Source: Crossaster papposus (lineage: Eukaryota; Echinodermata; Asteroidea; Velatida; Solasteridae). Taken from it: DNA of 64,000 nt. The notes under the pieces were generated by a model. That model was not told the DNA's origin. It saw nothing but the letters and a program-made list of their open reading frames with translations, and did no database searches. Positions 43,801 to 50,951 of this stretch are shown one piece after another. A program made the translations under genes and the position numbers. Within the stretch, counting starts at the first letter, position 1; each line of letters starts with the position of its first letter. The stretch covers positions 930,001-994,000 of the forward strand of contig JBAIAA010000809.1 of the NCBI GenBank assembly GCA_037893245.1, read 5' to 3'.

Positions 43801-45722
43801 GTACGCGTGTTTCAACTTGAGCCAATTATGGATATCCTATCACAATGGAGCAATAACCATGCTATCACACAGAAGGCAAGGTTGGACTACCCGTCGAGTC
43901 GACCAAGGTGGTTATACACCCAACCATGGATCAATGACTAAACCCAACAGCGTGTATTTTGATGTTGTAACCACATGTCGTCGCCGAATAAATGATTTGG
44001 CAGCTAAAAGAAAAAAACAAATGTCTGCCACGTTTGACCTTATTCCAAGTTCATGCTGGAGTTCGGTTGTGGAATTATAATATAGGATGGGTAGAACAAA
44101 ACCTTGCGACCCGGAATACCTCGTTAAAGGCATACTGTACCATTTTGTACGTTGTGCATTTTTATCGTTTAAAGCAGCAAAAGTGCTCAAAATAATAAAG
44201 ACGGTTTTGAACTCTGTGAATACTGCATAGGCCTATATCTTTCTTACAGGCGGTCATCTTCGTAGGAGAATGCAACGGCGTATTTTTCGCAATAAAGCAC
44301 ACGTTGAGCAACGTGACAAACAAAATGTTCTAAATTTATTCGAAATGCGACGCAGTCGATACGCGTTATGCAAGTTGACGTTCTAGGACAATGAGGACCC
44401 ATTTTTCAACCGTAATTTTATCAAGTCTGCCATCAGATTGAAGCTCAAAAACCAGGGAGTTTTTCCTAGGCCATAATCACCCCCTTTTTACCAAACGGCC
44501 TCCTTTTCCCAAAATAGTTAGCGGGGAGGCACATTTCATGCTAATGAGCTCGCGTAGAAATTCTCTTCAACTATAGCGTAGTGCACCCTACAATGCATTT
44601 ACATTGCAGTTCGCATCAATATGCTATTACGTCGGTGCTGAGGTGCTTATGCAGTTTACATAAATTATCTCCCGTAAGAAAAATGTAAGAGAACTTCTCA
44701 AGAAAACACTGGCTTTTTATGCACACCCCTATACGCGCGGGACACATAGACTAATATTTATAGTATAACCATTCATACATAATTAATAAATAAATAATCT
44801 TCTTCCCACGATACAACTAGAGGGGAAATATACCATTATCATTTTTTTTTGTATTTTTATCGTTTGAGGCAGCAACAATTTCGAAAATCTATAGAAAAAA
44901 AGGTGCTTGACAAATAACCTGATGAAGTTTTAGCTCTGTGAATGCTATACATTTTTGTATATTCCGAGAAAATAATATTCTAAGGTTTTGATTTTTAATC
45001 AACTACGAATCGAAATTTCCAAATATGCGTCTCTGAGATGCTTTTTAGACTTTTTACTTCCGTTTTTTTTCTTCAAAATGACAGCTTTCCAGAAGGGAAT
45101 AAATTCACAGGGAGTTTAGAGTCAAGGCTATACTTTTATAACAAGTAAGTTTTTAAACAAAAATTCGGTTGGTTACTTTTTGGAGTTGCAAAATGTAGCA
45201 TCTCTTTCTAACTGACAGCGTGCACAGGGGCCAATTTCATAGAGTTGCTAAGCACAAAACTTTGCTTAGCATGAACATTTGTCCTTGGCAAAAACAAGGT
45301 TACAGACCAAATGTTCACGTGATCTTTATTATTTTCGATTGATAATCAGCTGGTTTTTGGCTTAACATTTTGGCTGGTAACCTGTTTTTAATGAGCAAGA
45401 CCTGTTTTTATTGAGCAAGACTTTTTTGTGCTAAGCAAATTTGTGTGCTGAGCAGCTCTATGAAATTGGCCCCTGGTCTTTTTGACGGAGGTGTGTTGAA
45501 ACTCACCATAGCTCGCTCGTTGTGATCGGTGATATTTGTCTGGTAGCCCCAACTTGCAATAGCGCTTTCGTAGTAAGCCTTCATAGCCATCTCGTTGTAC
45601 TCATCCAGCCATTGTCTTGCCTGGGTCTCGTTTGTATTGGTTCCTTCGCACCTTACAGAGGGAGTAAGATGGCAGAAAATGCCAAGCAGTAACATACAAA
45701 TGATCCCTCGTAGTACAGCCAT
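28582..45722 (-). CDS. ACE: Angiotensin-converting enzyme, single-domain (peptidase M2), whole gene
   Basis: Zinc dipeptidyl carboxypeptidase of the M2 family, expected to clip C-terminal dipeptides from small peptides outside the cell. Splicing exon 1a to the eleven downstream exons gives 1941 nt, exactly 646 codons plus stop; exon 1b gives 650. All introns are GT-AG and every phase agrees. Seen in order: signal peptide (1-25), helical N-terminal segment, cysteine pair in exon 3, the MWSQSW block, cysteine pair across exons 7-8, HEMGH at residues 373-377 with the third zinc ligand Glu401, the YHIPS...YIRYF substrate and chloride block, and a cysteine pair in exon 11. There is one catalytic domain, unlike vertebrate somatic ACE, and no membrane anchor is visible, so a secreted enzyme is likely. 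The gene stands alone; its introns are filled with SINEs, MITEs and LINE scraps. Family assignment is very secure. Which first exon is used, and where the protein ends, are less certain. Confidence 0.95.
28870..29533. other. ACE intron 11; no other gene seen
   Basis: An 81-codon plus-strand frame lies here, but without recognisable motifs. There is a GC-rich patch at 29020-29240 with CCGGCGCG and GGGCCNAGTCATAC repeats. Confidence 0.4.
29534..30102. mobile_element. Fold-back element of about 570 bp, copy 1
   Basis: Matches 53645-54221 at roughly 95% by eye. The 3' third is a giant hairpin with 75-bp arms (29932-30006 and 30022-30096) around a CGCCTTCGGC loop. The 5' part starts ATTCCTATTGGTCGAGAGCC and holds CCAAT-box, CACGTG and ACGTCA motifs, so it looks promoter-like. 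No coding potential. It lies in the last ACE intron. Confidence 0.8.
30579..30701 (-). CDS. ACE: ACE exon 11
   Basis: 123 nt, phase 2 to phase 2, acceptor TTTCTTTAG, donor CTCGG|GTAAGC. It encodes [19 protein letters not shown] then [19 protein letters not shown]. The cysteines of AMCDAA and LKCD match the third ACE disulphide. Confidence 0.93.
30852..30950 (-). CDS. ACE: ACE exon 10
   Basis: 99 nt, phase 2 to phase 2, acceptor CCTATACAG, donor ATCAG|GTGAAA. The translation [20 protein letters not shown] continues [13 protein letters not shown]. The Lys and His of AKYHIPS and the Tyr and Arg of PYIR match ACE substrate-carboxylate and chloride-site residues. Like exon 9, it was found from motif and phase rather than as a long open frame. 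Confidence 0.92.
31600..31970 (-). mobile_element. tRNA-derived SINE with conserved central domain
   Basis: On the minus strand: an A-box-like TGGCCGGGCGGTTAAGAACC, a B-box GAGTTTGAGTCCC, then the block GCTTCGTCCTTTCGGATGGG. That block recalls deeply conserved SINE central domains in animals. An apparent second head (GGCCTCATGGTATAGTGG) abuts it at 31577 on the plus strand. Lies in ACE intron 9. Confidence 0.65.
32066..32210 (-). CDS. ACE: ACE exon 9
   Basis: 145 nt, phase 1 to phase 2, acceptor AATTGCAG, donor CTAAG|GTAGGT. I translated it directly, since it is too short to show as a long open frame: [20 protein letters not shown], then [20 protein letters not shown] and NAEWWKLR. These match the M2 segment that follows the zinc site. 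Confidence 0.92.
32393..33040. mobile_element. 'CAATTTCATAGAG' TIR element, interrupted copy
   Basis: Left end CAGGGGTCAATTTCATAGAG, right end CTATGAAATTGGGCGGGCCCC. A piggyBac-type MITE (32431-32810) is inserted inside. Homologous to 45225-45475 and 48472-48715. Located in ACE intron 8. Confidence 0.65.
32431..32810 (+). mobile_element. piggyBac-type MITE, copy 2 (complete, 380 bp)
   Basis: Perfect TTAA on both sides (32427-32430 and 32811-32814). Ends AGGTAGGATACACCATTTGC and ATGGTGTATCCTACCT. An internal hairpin (GCGATCGCC / GGCGATCGC) is at about 32597-32620. Confidence 0.9.
33190..33250 (+). mobile_element. SINE tail fragment
   Basis: GTAAAGCGCTTCGGGACGTC then GTGAAGCGCTATATAAAAAC, the tail module of the TAGCGCTTTAT SINE family. 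No head. Confidence 0.55.
33580..33803 (-). CDS. ACE: ACE exon 8 with zinc-binding HEMGH motif
   Basis: 224 nt, phase 2 to phase 1, acceptor CTCTCTCAAG, donor GACA|GTAAGA. HEMGH lies at 33754-33740 (two His zinc ligands and the catalytic Glu). The third zinc ligand, the Glu of [10 protein letters not shown], is encoded at 33670-33668, with 28 residues from the first His as in known [19 protein letters not shown] and STPKHLH are also conserved. Nothing in this exon suggests loss of activity. Confidence 0.97.
34359..34528 (-). CDS. ACE: ACE exon 7
   Basis: 170 nt, phase 0 to phase 2, acceptor TTGTTAATAAG, donor TTCAG|GTAAAG. It encodes [27 protein letters not shown] and [12 protein letters not shown]. 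The His-Ala pair of CHASAWDF lines the active site in the family, and the Cys pairs with one in exon 8. Confidence 0.93.
35272..35369 (-). CDS. ACE: ACE exon 6
   Basis: 98 nt, entering in phase 1 and leaving in phase 0, acceptor CATCCCACAG, donor GAG|GTATGT. It encodes [20 protein letters not shown]; the Gln of MWSQ occupies the position that holds the substrate C-terminal carboxylate in ACE. Confidence 0.93.
35606..35885 (+). pseudogene. LINE reverse-transcriptase C-terminal fragment and 3' tail
   Basis: A plus-strand frame from 35609 to a stop at 35753 reads [20 protein letters not shown] then [20 protein letters not shown]. The FxxRTAxLWNSLP block is the usual C-terminal signature of CR1/jockey-type LINE polymerases. 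A GGCCTTTTTGGGGCCTTGTG 3' tail and an A-run follow. Severely 5'-truncated; lies in ACE intron 5. Confidence 0.75.
35930..36121 (-). CDS. ACE: ACE exon 5
   Basis: 192 nt, phase 1 to phase 1, acceptor CTGTATAG, donor CTAG|GTATGA. It encodes [15 protein letters not shown]... through [14 protein letters not shown] and GPIPAHLLG, all diagnostic M2 blocks. The lid-helix and substrate-channel segments are intact. Confidence 0.93.
36184..36545 (+). mobile_element. tRNA-derived SINE, nearly full length
   Basis: Head GGCCTCGTGGTCTGGAGCA (A-box-like), B-box GGGTTTGAGTCC, body CTTGGGCAAGGCACTTTGTC, and tail AAAGCGCTACATAAAAACTA. Best copy of the TAGCGCTTTAT family here. It lies in ACE intron 4. Confidence 0.8.
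37497..37640 (-). CDS. ACE: ACE exon 4
   Basis: 144 nt, phase 1 to phase 1, with an acceptor TATTTTCAG and a donor AATG|GTAACC. It encodes the family block [20 protein letters not shown] followed by WRKAVG; the Arg of the GWR motif matches the position that binds chloride in mammalian ACE. Confidence 0.92.
38430..38787 (-). mobile_element. piggyBac-type MITE, copy 3 (358 bp)
   Basis: TTAA at 38426-38429 and 38788-38791. The orientation is reversed relative to copy 2 (CAATGGT end first). The internal CGATCGC hairpin has been lost and replaced by TTATTTATTATTT. In ACE intron 3. Confidence 0.88.
38916..39003 (-). CDS. ACE: ACE exon 3
   Basis: 88 nt, entering in phase 0 and leaving in phase 1, with an acceptor TTCTTCATAG and a donor CTG|GTAAGC. 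It encodes [18 protein letters not shown] and the following KEDGEC; the two cysteines five residues apart correspond to the first conserved disulphide of the M2 fold. Confidence 0.9.
39245..39560 (-). mobile_element. tRNA-derived SINE, minus orientation
   Basis: Reads TATATAGCGCTTTATCACCA through CCCTGGGGAGTATACAGCTC to a B-box-like GTGGGTTCCAG on the minus strand. An A(17) run (39230-39246) abuts the tail. In ACE intron 2. Confidence 0.8.
39694..39852 (-). CDS. ACE: ACE exon 2
   Basis: Codes 53 residues, phase 0 at both ends, between an acceptor ...GACTGCAG and a donor GAG|GTATAG. The product ([19 protein letters not shown]...) is the charged helical segment that follows the NIT motif in M2 peptidases and carries an N-glycosylation site. 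A run of C residues lies about 40 nt upstream of the acceptor on the coding strand (a G run at 39896-39910 on plus). Confidence 0.9.
39986..40359 (+). mobile_element. piggyBac-type MITE, copy 4 (374 bp)
   Basis: TTAA at 39982-39985 on the left; the right flank has decayed to TTGG. Hairpin GCGATCGTCGGACGGCGATC is present. In the intron before exon 2. Confidence 0.85.
40856..41057 (+). mobile_element. MITE-like element with imperfect inverted arms, copy 2
   Basis: Reverse-orientation relative of 949-1162, with both ACGTCACGTGTTTACATCTG and AGATGTAAACAGGGGGCACA arms. About 80% similar by eye. Confidence 0.55.
41070..41755. other. ACE intron, no feature seen
   Basis: AT-rich without exons or clear repeats. 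Confidence 0.4.
41757..42205 (+). mobile_element. Diverged relative of the piggyBac-type MITE
   Basis: Starts TTAAAGGAAATATACAACATTTGCAAACATC (compare AGGTAGGATACACCATTTGC) and ends near ATGTACATTCCCTTTACAA, so both termini are recognisable but changed. The middle is not alignable by eye. Confidence 0.4.
42323..43006 (+). mobile_element. piggyBac-type MITE, copy 5 (host of a nested copy)
   Basis: Outer element with TTAA at 42319-42322 and 43007-43010. It is split by the nested copy 42527-42853; without the insert it is about 353 bp. Confidence 0.88.
42527..42853 (-). mobile_element. piggyBac-type MITE, copy 6, nested in copy 5
   Basis: Inserted into the GCCGGTTAAAAACGAACGCC block of copy 5. 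TTAA is duplicated at 42523-42526 and 42854-42857; removing the element and one TTAA restores the sequence seen in other copies. This proves the TTAA target duplication. Confidence 0.93.
43255..43405 (-). pseudogene. LINE reverse-transcriptase fragment
   Basis: The minus-strand reading [18 protein letters not shown] continues [20 protein letters not shown]. The block Y(L/I)[11 protein letters not shown] is a hallmark of the reverse-transcriptase C-terminus in CR1/jockey-like LINEs. An in-frame stop and lack of flanking domains mark it as dead. It sits between ACE exon 1b and exon 2. Confidence 0.75.
43520..43747 (-). CDS. ACE: ACE alternative first coding exon 1b (proximal)
   Basis: Codes 76 residues from ATG at 43747 (context ACAAACATGG) to an AAG|GTGGGT donor, phase 0, the same phase as exon 1a. 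It has its own hydrophobic signal peptide (about 26 residues, ending GGSCNC) and a homologous but diverged helix ([20 protein letters not shown]...[10 protein letters not shown]). I see no good acceptor just before the ATG, so it reads as a second transcription start rather than an internal exon. Exons 1a and 1b therefore look like a duplicated first exon giving two N-termini. Confidence 0.85.
44080..45224. other. ACE intron 1a; faint inverted or direct repeats only
   Basis: ATTTTTATCGTTTAAAGCAGC at 44158 recurs diverged at 44855 (ATTTTTATCGTTTGAGGCAGC), each followed by AGCTCTGTGAATGCT-like text; these are two copies of an unidentified repeat. Confidence 0.4.
45225..45475. mobile_element. 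'CAATTTCATAGAG' TIR element, copy 2 (about 250 bp)
   Basis: Ends CAGGGGCCAATTTCATAGAG and the complement CTATGAAATTGGCCCCTG, with CTAAGCACAAA / TTTGTGTGCTGAGCAG behind. It lies about 30 bp past the exon 1a donor. I could not find a clear target duplication. Confidence 0.75.
45507..45722 (-). CDS. ACE: ACE alternative first coding exon 1a (distal)
   Basis: Codes 72 residues from ATG at 45722 to a GTGAGT donor (phase 0). A signal peptide of about 25 residues is followed by an Asn-rich stretch and the M2 N-terminal helix ([15 protein letters not shown]), ending [10 protein letters not shown]. It fits directly onto exon 2, skipping exon 1b. A repeat of the 'CAATTTCATAGAG' family begins only about 30 bp beyond the donor. 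Upstream lies a TGATAAG site. The exon could belong to a separate duplicated ACE gene, but no second set of downstream exons lies between it and exon 1b. Confidence 0.85.
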
Positions 45723-45822
45723 GATTGAAAATCGTCGCTAAACTGAGCAGAACGACACCTGGCAAATTATTGCTATAATGGCCCACCTATCCCTATCGCC
45801 GCCGCTCTGAATCCGGTATTAG

Positions 45823-45829
45823 CTTATCA
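45823..45829 (-). promoter_or_regulatory. GATA-type site upstream of ACE exon 1a
   Basis: TGATAAG on the minus strand about 100 bp before the exon 1a ATG. GATA factors bind WGATAR and often drive gut-expressed peptidase genes, so this is a plausible promoter element. No convincing TATA box is seen; a weak ATTATAG lies near 45770. Confidence 0.25.
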
Positions 45830-46131
45830 TATCAATAGATATTCGACTCAAATGTCAATATTTAAGATTATGGCGTTTCTGACAATAAAGTTGAAGCCTT
45901 ATCAACATGACCTGTTCCTGAGCACCAATAAAGCTTACGTTGTGTGGACCTCTACGTCACAACTACCTATAGCATCGAAGCCGGGAAACACCTCTTGTTT
46001 GATTTCTCGTTGTATTATAACCATGGCTGTATTCCACTCACGTGAACAATGCAAATATTCGTAAATTCGTCTATGGCGAGCCAATGTAACACATTGCTTA
46101 CGCCACGACATTTTAGAGTTATTTATAAATT

Positions 46132-46200
46132 ATCTTTAAATTATTTAGAGATATCTTTAATTATTTAGAGATATCTTTAATTATTTAGAGATATCTCAAT
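46132..46200. repeat. Short tandem repeat, about 21-bp unit
   Basis: About three copies of TTTAATTATTTAGAGATATC. Low-complexity AT-rich tract. Confidence 0.8.
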
Positions 46201-46415
46201 AAATCTCGTCGCGTTATGAATAACAAGTGTTAAATCGGCTGGCCTTAGAAACATAGTCCCTATGGGAACACCCTGGGTAAAGAAATGCAATAAATAAGTA
46301 AACGGGAATAAGTCCTGGGAGCCCTACGTCATCACAAAGTTTCGATGCAGTATTAGTTTTGTTGCAATATAGCCACCGGAAACTAATATTGTTCGCGAAT
46401 TTGGCAAACGTTGGA

Positions 46416-46822
46416 AGTGCCGTTTTCGAAACCCCAGCTTCGTCGCTGTTTTTACTTTGTTCATGCAGTTTGTCAATGGGGATGGAGCCGAAACGGAGCC
46501 TACCCAGGGTTCGAAAAAACGACCACTTCCGCGAGAAAGTTGCTGTAGGATGTTTGTTTGTCGCAGACCTTTTGTTAACTCCAGGCACAACGTATAATGT
46601 TTACGTATACAGGAATTCGCCCGACAAAATTAGAAGCAACAACTCGGCGGTGGTGTCTAACACGACGCGCGCGCGCATGTTGGTAACCCAGTGCGTGCCA
46701 TAGAGTTATATAGTGTGTGCGTACTACCTGAGTGCGTAACGCGTGAACCTGGTGCCACCGCAGAAAATAGCTGCCGCCGAATTGGTCTGTTGCCGAATAA
46801 ACTGGGGTTTGGAAAACGGCGA
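46416..46822. mobile_element. TIR MITE of about 405 bp, 'GCCGTTTTCGAAACC' family
   Basis: GCCGTTTTCGAAACCCCAGC at the left is inverted at the right (CTGGGGTTTGGAAAACGGC). The overlapping open frames on both strands fall within the element and have no known domain. A shorter relative is at 53377-53510. Confidence 0.6.
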
Positions 46823-48471
46823 ACATCCAACCATAGTCTATTATAGTTTCAAGACCCCATTGCTATTTGGACTAACTGGGGTCCTGTACCGGTAGCTAGC
46901 AGTCAATCTTGCATAAATCACAGGGAAATCATATGCTAATTTTATGCATGACGTTTAGGTCTAAAGCCCGCCTCCTATTAATTGATAATAGCAACGAAAA
47001 TGTTTGCGCGAAACCAGCCTATTGCTAAATGCAACAGCGCCGCACCACGAATGTACAATTTCGGAGTTGATGAACTTCGATTTTTTGCTGTATTCGAAAT
47101 ACAAATAGGGGAAATTACTGTTTAATATTCAAAACTGATAATCGTGTGTTCAATTAAACAGCCTTTGTAGCTCGTTAGCTACAGGTGCCATGCATATTTG
47201 TATGGGGTCTGGAAACAGTCTACACCCAACAAGTGCGATAGGCTTCTTGTTTGGTCGAAAGAGGCCGCTGTTTACTTACTTCATATGGGTGCATCCCAGT
47301 ATAAACAGAACCACTTAGAACTCACAAGTGTTCATCAGGCTCTACAGAAAAAATGATGTCGTATTTGTTTAATTTTCAATTTTCGGTGGGTTGACTGTTG
47401 ACTTTTGAGATATTATCACCCAAAGAAGAACACCCCTAAAATTAAAACAAATGATGTTTTCCAAACTGAAGATGGAGCCATTAAAAAAAATATTCAACAT
47501 GGTTAAATGGCTAAACATGGCTAAATAGCGCCACTATCGGAACAAATTGCAGCCAAAATGTTCAGAGTTGGAAGCTCCAAGCAAGTCTAGGCCAGAGTTT
47601 CAGTGCCACATGTAAGTTCAATTCCCCAATTTCATTTCGCTGCTTCTAGCTCTCAAAACTTTCTATAATTATAGAAACAATTGAGTGTATAACTTGTATT
47701 CATGAGCTCGGTGGACGAATTGTTAGCCTATTTACAGGAGTGCACTGCGTGTTACTGTAGCCTATACATCTTTTTATTACGATTATCCCATTACAATTTA
47801 CGACGTGAGAACAAGATGATAGCAGTCATAGCCGTAGTTGTAGAAGCTCTTTTTGGACAGCCTCACACCAGAAATACTTTACGGCTGGAAATAACAAACG
47901 GGTCTATGGGACTTGACTGCAGCCGCTTTCCGAGGCTACAGGCGCATGTTATTTATTATTGACACGGCCCTATATACACGTAGTGCGACGGGAGCAATAT
48001 TCTGGTTTCCTTTCCTGACAATTTTGTTATGCCCAGATGTCTAAATAATTGTGTATGTCATGTGGCCACCGGCGACAAAAGTAGACCATGACGCGCCACA
48101 CTGCATAGCTATTTTTTAGACGATGCAAATGATACAATTCAAATTATAACGGCTTTTCTCAAAGAGGCACAACGCAGATTTAAAGAGCGACTATTATAAT
48201 ATTTCGTCTTGTGTTGATTTTTGCCAATGCAAGTTTGAATGTTGTTCAAACAAAAAAAGAGAATCTAGATCGATGAGCTTTATTTTGTTAACGTTGTTTA
48301 CCTTACTACTATTTGACTCCCAAAAACACTCGAACATCGCGAACGTTAACGATACTATCCGACCGTCAATAAAACGTATTCGGAAAACTTCGGACACTTT
48401 CGGGAAAAGACAGCGTGCCTCTTTTTTTACGTCACGTGACAGTGGATGCTACCCACTGACCTCTACACCAT
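46823..48471. other. No gene seen
   Basis: Several short frames without motifs or splice context. CpG is not elevated. Nothing supportable. Confidence 0.4.
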
Positions 48472-48715
48472 AGGCCAATTTCATAGAGCTGCTAAGCACA
48501 CAAATTTGCTTAGAATGGAAATTTGTCCTTGGCAAAAACAAGGTTACAGACCAAATTTTCACGTGATCTTTATTGTTTTCGATTGATAATCAGCTGGTTT
48601 TTGGCTTAGCATGGAAAACCCGTAGAATTTTGGCTGGTATCCTGTTTTTAATGAGCAAGACTATTTGCTGCTAAGCAAATTTGTGTGCTTAGCAGCTCTA
48701 TGAAATTGGCCCCTG
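48472..48715. mobile_element. 'CAATTTCATAGAG' TIR element, copy 3
   Basis: Homologous over its length to 45225-45475 (AACAAGGTTACAGACCAAAT, TTTCGATTGATAATCAGCTG). Its right end merges into the large inverted repeat at 48716. Confidence 0.75.
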
Positions 48716-49259
48716 GACGGATCATTGCCCATATTCTGCCGTGCTAACGCTTGAAGTCGGCGCGAACGAGAAGTGGAACATGGCGGACCCAAGACGTCAC
48801 TTCTGTGAGCCAATGAAATGTCCAGGTGTACAGGTCAGTGGATTTACCCTGTACATTTTTTATTTATAAACATTACGCCATACGTACCGCTCCCACTGAC
48901 CTCTACACCTCGGCCCAATTTCTTTGCTCTGCTAACCACAGAATTCCGCGCTTACGGTCACTATTTTTCGCTAACCGCGCTAGCAGAAAAAAATTGCGCT
49001 AACCCTGTAAGCACAGAATCCTTAGTTACGGGATGTACGCATGCTCAGAGACCGAAATTCCTCGCTAACGCGTGAAATACGTTAACCGTAAGCACCGAAT
49101 TTTCTGCTATAGTAAGCAGGGATTTTTCGCTAACGGTAAGCAGAGCCAAAAAAATTGGGCCCCGGACATTTCATTGGCTCACAGAGTGACGTCGTGGGTC
49201 CGCCATGTTGCACTTCTCGTTCGCGCCGACTTCAAGCGTGAATGGGCAATGATCCGTCC
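48716..49259. mobile_element. Large inverted-repeat element
   Basis: Arms 48716-48823 and 49164-49259 are inverted copies: ATCATTGCCCAT, CTTGAAGTCGGCGCGAACGA, AACATGGCGGACCCA, GACGTCAC, AGCCAATGAAATGTCC. The arms carry ATF/CRE-like (GACGTCAC), CCAAT and YY1-like (ACATGGCGG) motifs. A second TIR element (48912-49163) fills the centre. Confidence 0.75.
48912..49163. mobile_element. Nested TIR element, 'GGCCCAATTT...CTCTGCT'
   Basis: Left GGCCCAATTTCTTTGCTCTG, right CAGAGCCAAAAAAATTGGGC. Internally many CGCTAACNGTAAGCA repeats. It sits exactly between the arms of the larger inverted repeat. Confidence 0.65.
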
Positions 49260-49279
49260 ATGTATAGAGGCCAGTGAGG

Positions 49280-49513
49280 TAGGGTTGTAGTCGAGTCCCT
49301 GCAAGTCCTTTCACAAGTCCTTTCGTGAAGCCAGTCACAAGTCCCTTCATAAAGGCAGTCACAAGTAACTAGATGAACAATGACAAAGGAATGCCTTTGT
49401 CAAAGCTGATTTGAATAGCTTGTGATTTGAATTGGAACTGAAGGACTTGTGATGGACTTGCAGGGACTTACAGGGACTTGCAGGGACTTGTGATGGACTC
49501 GACTACATCCCTG
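49280..49513. mobile_element. hAT-type MITE, copy 2 (234 bp, 8-bp TSD)
   Basis: Nearly identical to 26542-26775 and the same length. Flanked by CAGTGAGG at 49272-49279 and 49514-49521. The first base is T instead of C. Same orientation as copy 1. Confidence 0.9.
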
Positions 49514-49521
49514 CAGTGAGG

Positions 49522-50563
49522 CTACCGGACCTAATAATTCATCAGAATTAGTCAGAATTATTTGGTCTGGGAACCAGACTATAATGGGATCGACCGCCGT
49601 TCATTGAAAGTGCGCCCTCTGTGTATCCAGGCAAAACAGGTATACAGACTAGGGTCGCAGCATTGCCTATAATGAAGTGCAGAGTCGAGTTTTATTTTCA
49701 GCGGGTAAGCCGTCTCGACCGTTAGAGAATTCACGAGGTTTTAACGAGAGTTCGATAGTGCCTCTCGAAAAGCCGACATCAAATCTCTTAAGTGGTTGTT
49801 CAGAATAAAATTGAACAGAGAGCGAGACTTCGATAATTTCTGCGTCGATTGAATAAAGATTTTATTGAATATTTCAGATTTAAAGTTATTAGTTAGCCTT
49901 GTGAAATGAGGTTATAAATCTTGAAATTGCTCGACACCCCCTGAAAGTTTTAAGTGATCGAGCTGTTTAGGTGTAGTAGTGAATCCAGCCGTAAAGTATT
50001 CGCCTTTGCGGACGTGTTAGAAATCAAATTATGTGCATTGGTGCTGTGTGTAATTTATGGACACACACAACATGTATCGTACATTGAATGAAAACGACAG
50101 GAAAAACGAATGCGTACTCCGTCGTGCCAGATGTAAACAACTTTTCGTCTTTTCTCGGGAACGGTAAGACATTAGGTTGGCTTCTTTTCAACCAGATATT
50201 TGAACAAGAATATAAGTAAACAATCCAAACCATGAAATTTTAATGGATTTCAGGGCTTAGTACACCTTTAAAACGTACATCTGTCAGATGATCCAAATTT
50301 ACTATAACTCCATCCTGACTGTATAGTCTGTATAGATCTGTAACCTGAGTCCAAATCCGTGTCTTCAATGGGCTTACTCTCTGTGTATTACTTTATTCAT
50401 TTCAGAAGTTCCGTGTTCAGTTATTTATAGAGCTAAACCACCTGTATTGCTGTCCAAGATTGTATTTCACAAAAAGAAAAGGATTTTTTTGGAATTGCAT
50501 AATATGAATATAGCCTAATGCGATATATCGCCATTAATACTGTGGCTGCATGTACCATTTTAA
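49522..50563. other. No gene seen
   Basis: Mixed-composition sequence, no exon or repeat recognised. Confidence 0.4.
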
Positions 50564-50947
50564 AGGTAGTCATTATACACCATTTGCAGATATCAAACAT
50601 AAGTTACTACCGAATTATTAGGAATATCGTACTTATTTTAAAGTAAATAATGATTCTTGGCATCCCGCAAATTGATTGCGCTAGATATCCTGTAATTATT
50701 CCGACAAATATCATTTTATAAAACAAAATTCGCGATCGCCGGACGGCGATCGCGAAAAAAACAATAATAACATAAGAATAACTGCCCGACGCCCGTTAAC
50801 AACAAACGCCGTTTTTCGTGATTTTCTCGCCATGCATGATTGTAAAACTTCAGACAGGTCAGTTAAACGATATTTACTATAAAGTACAACCCTACAAATC
50901 CACCCAATCATGACAATTCAAGCAATTACCAATGGTGTATCCTACCT
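50564..50947 (+). mobile_element. piggyBac-type MITE, copy 7 (384 bp)
   Basis: TTAA at 50560-50563 and 50948-50951. Hairpin GCGATCGCCGGACGGCGATC. Slightly decayed left terminal repeat (AGGTAGTCATTATACACC). Confidence 0.9.
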
Positions 50948-50951
50948 TTAA

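Noticed and set aside
43912-44195. 92-codon minus-strand frame upstream of exon 1b considered as an extra ACE exon
   Set aside because: No M2 similarity and no acceptor or donor in a compatible phase.
46214-46703. Overlapping frames of 114-124 codons on both strands
   Set aside because: They lie mostly within a TIR element (46416-46822), overlap antisense, lack domains and have no splice context.
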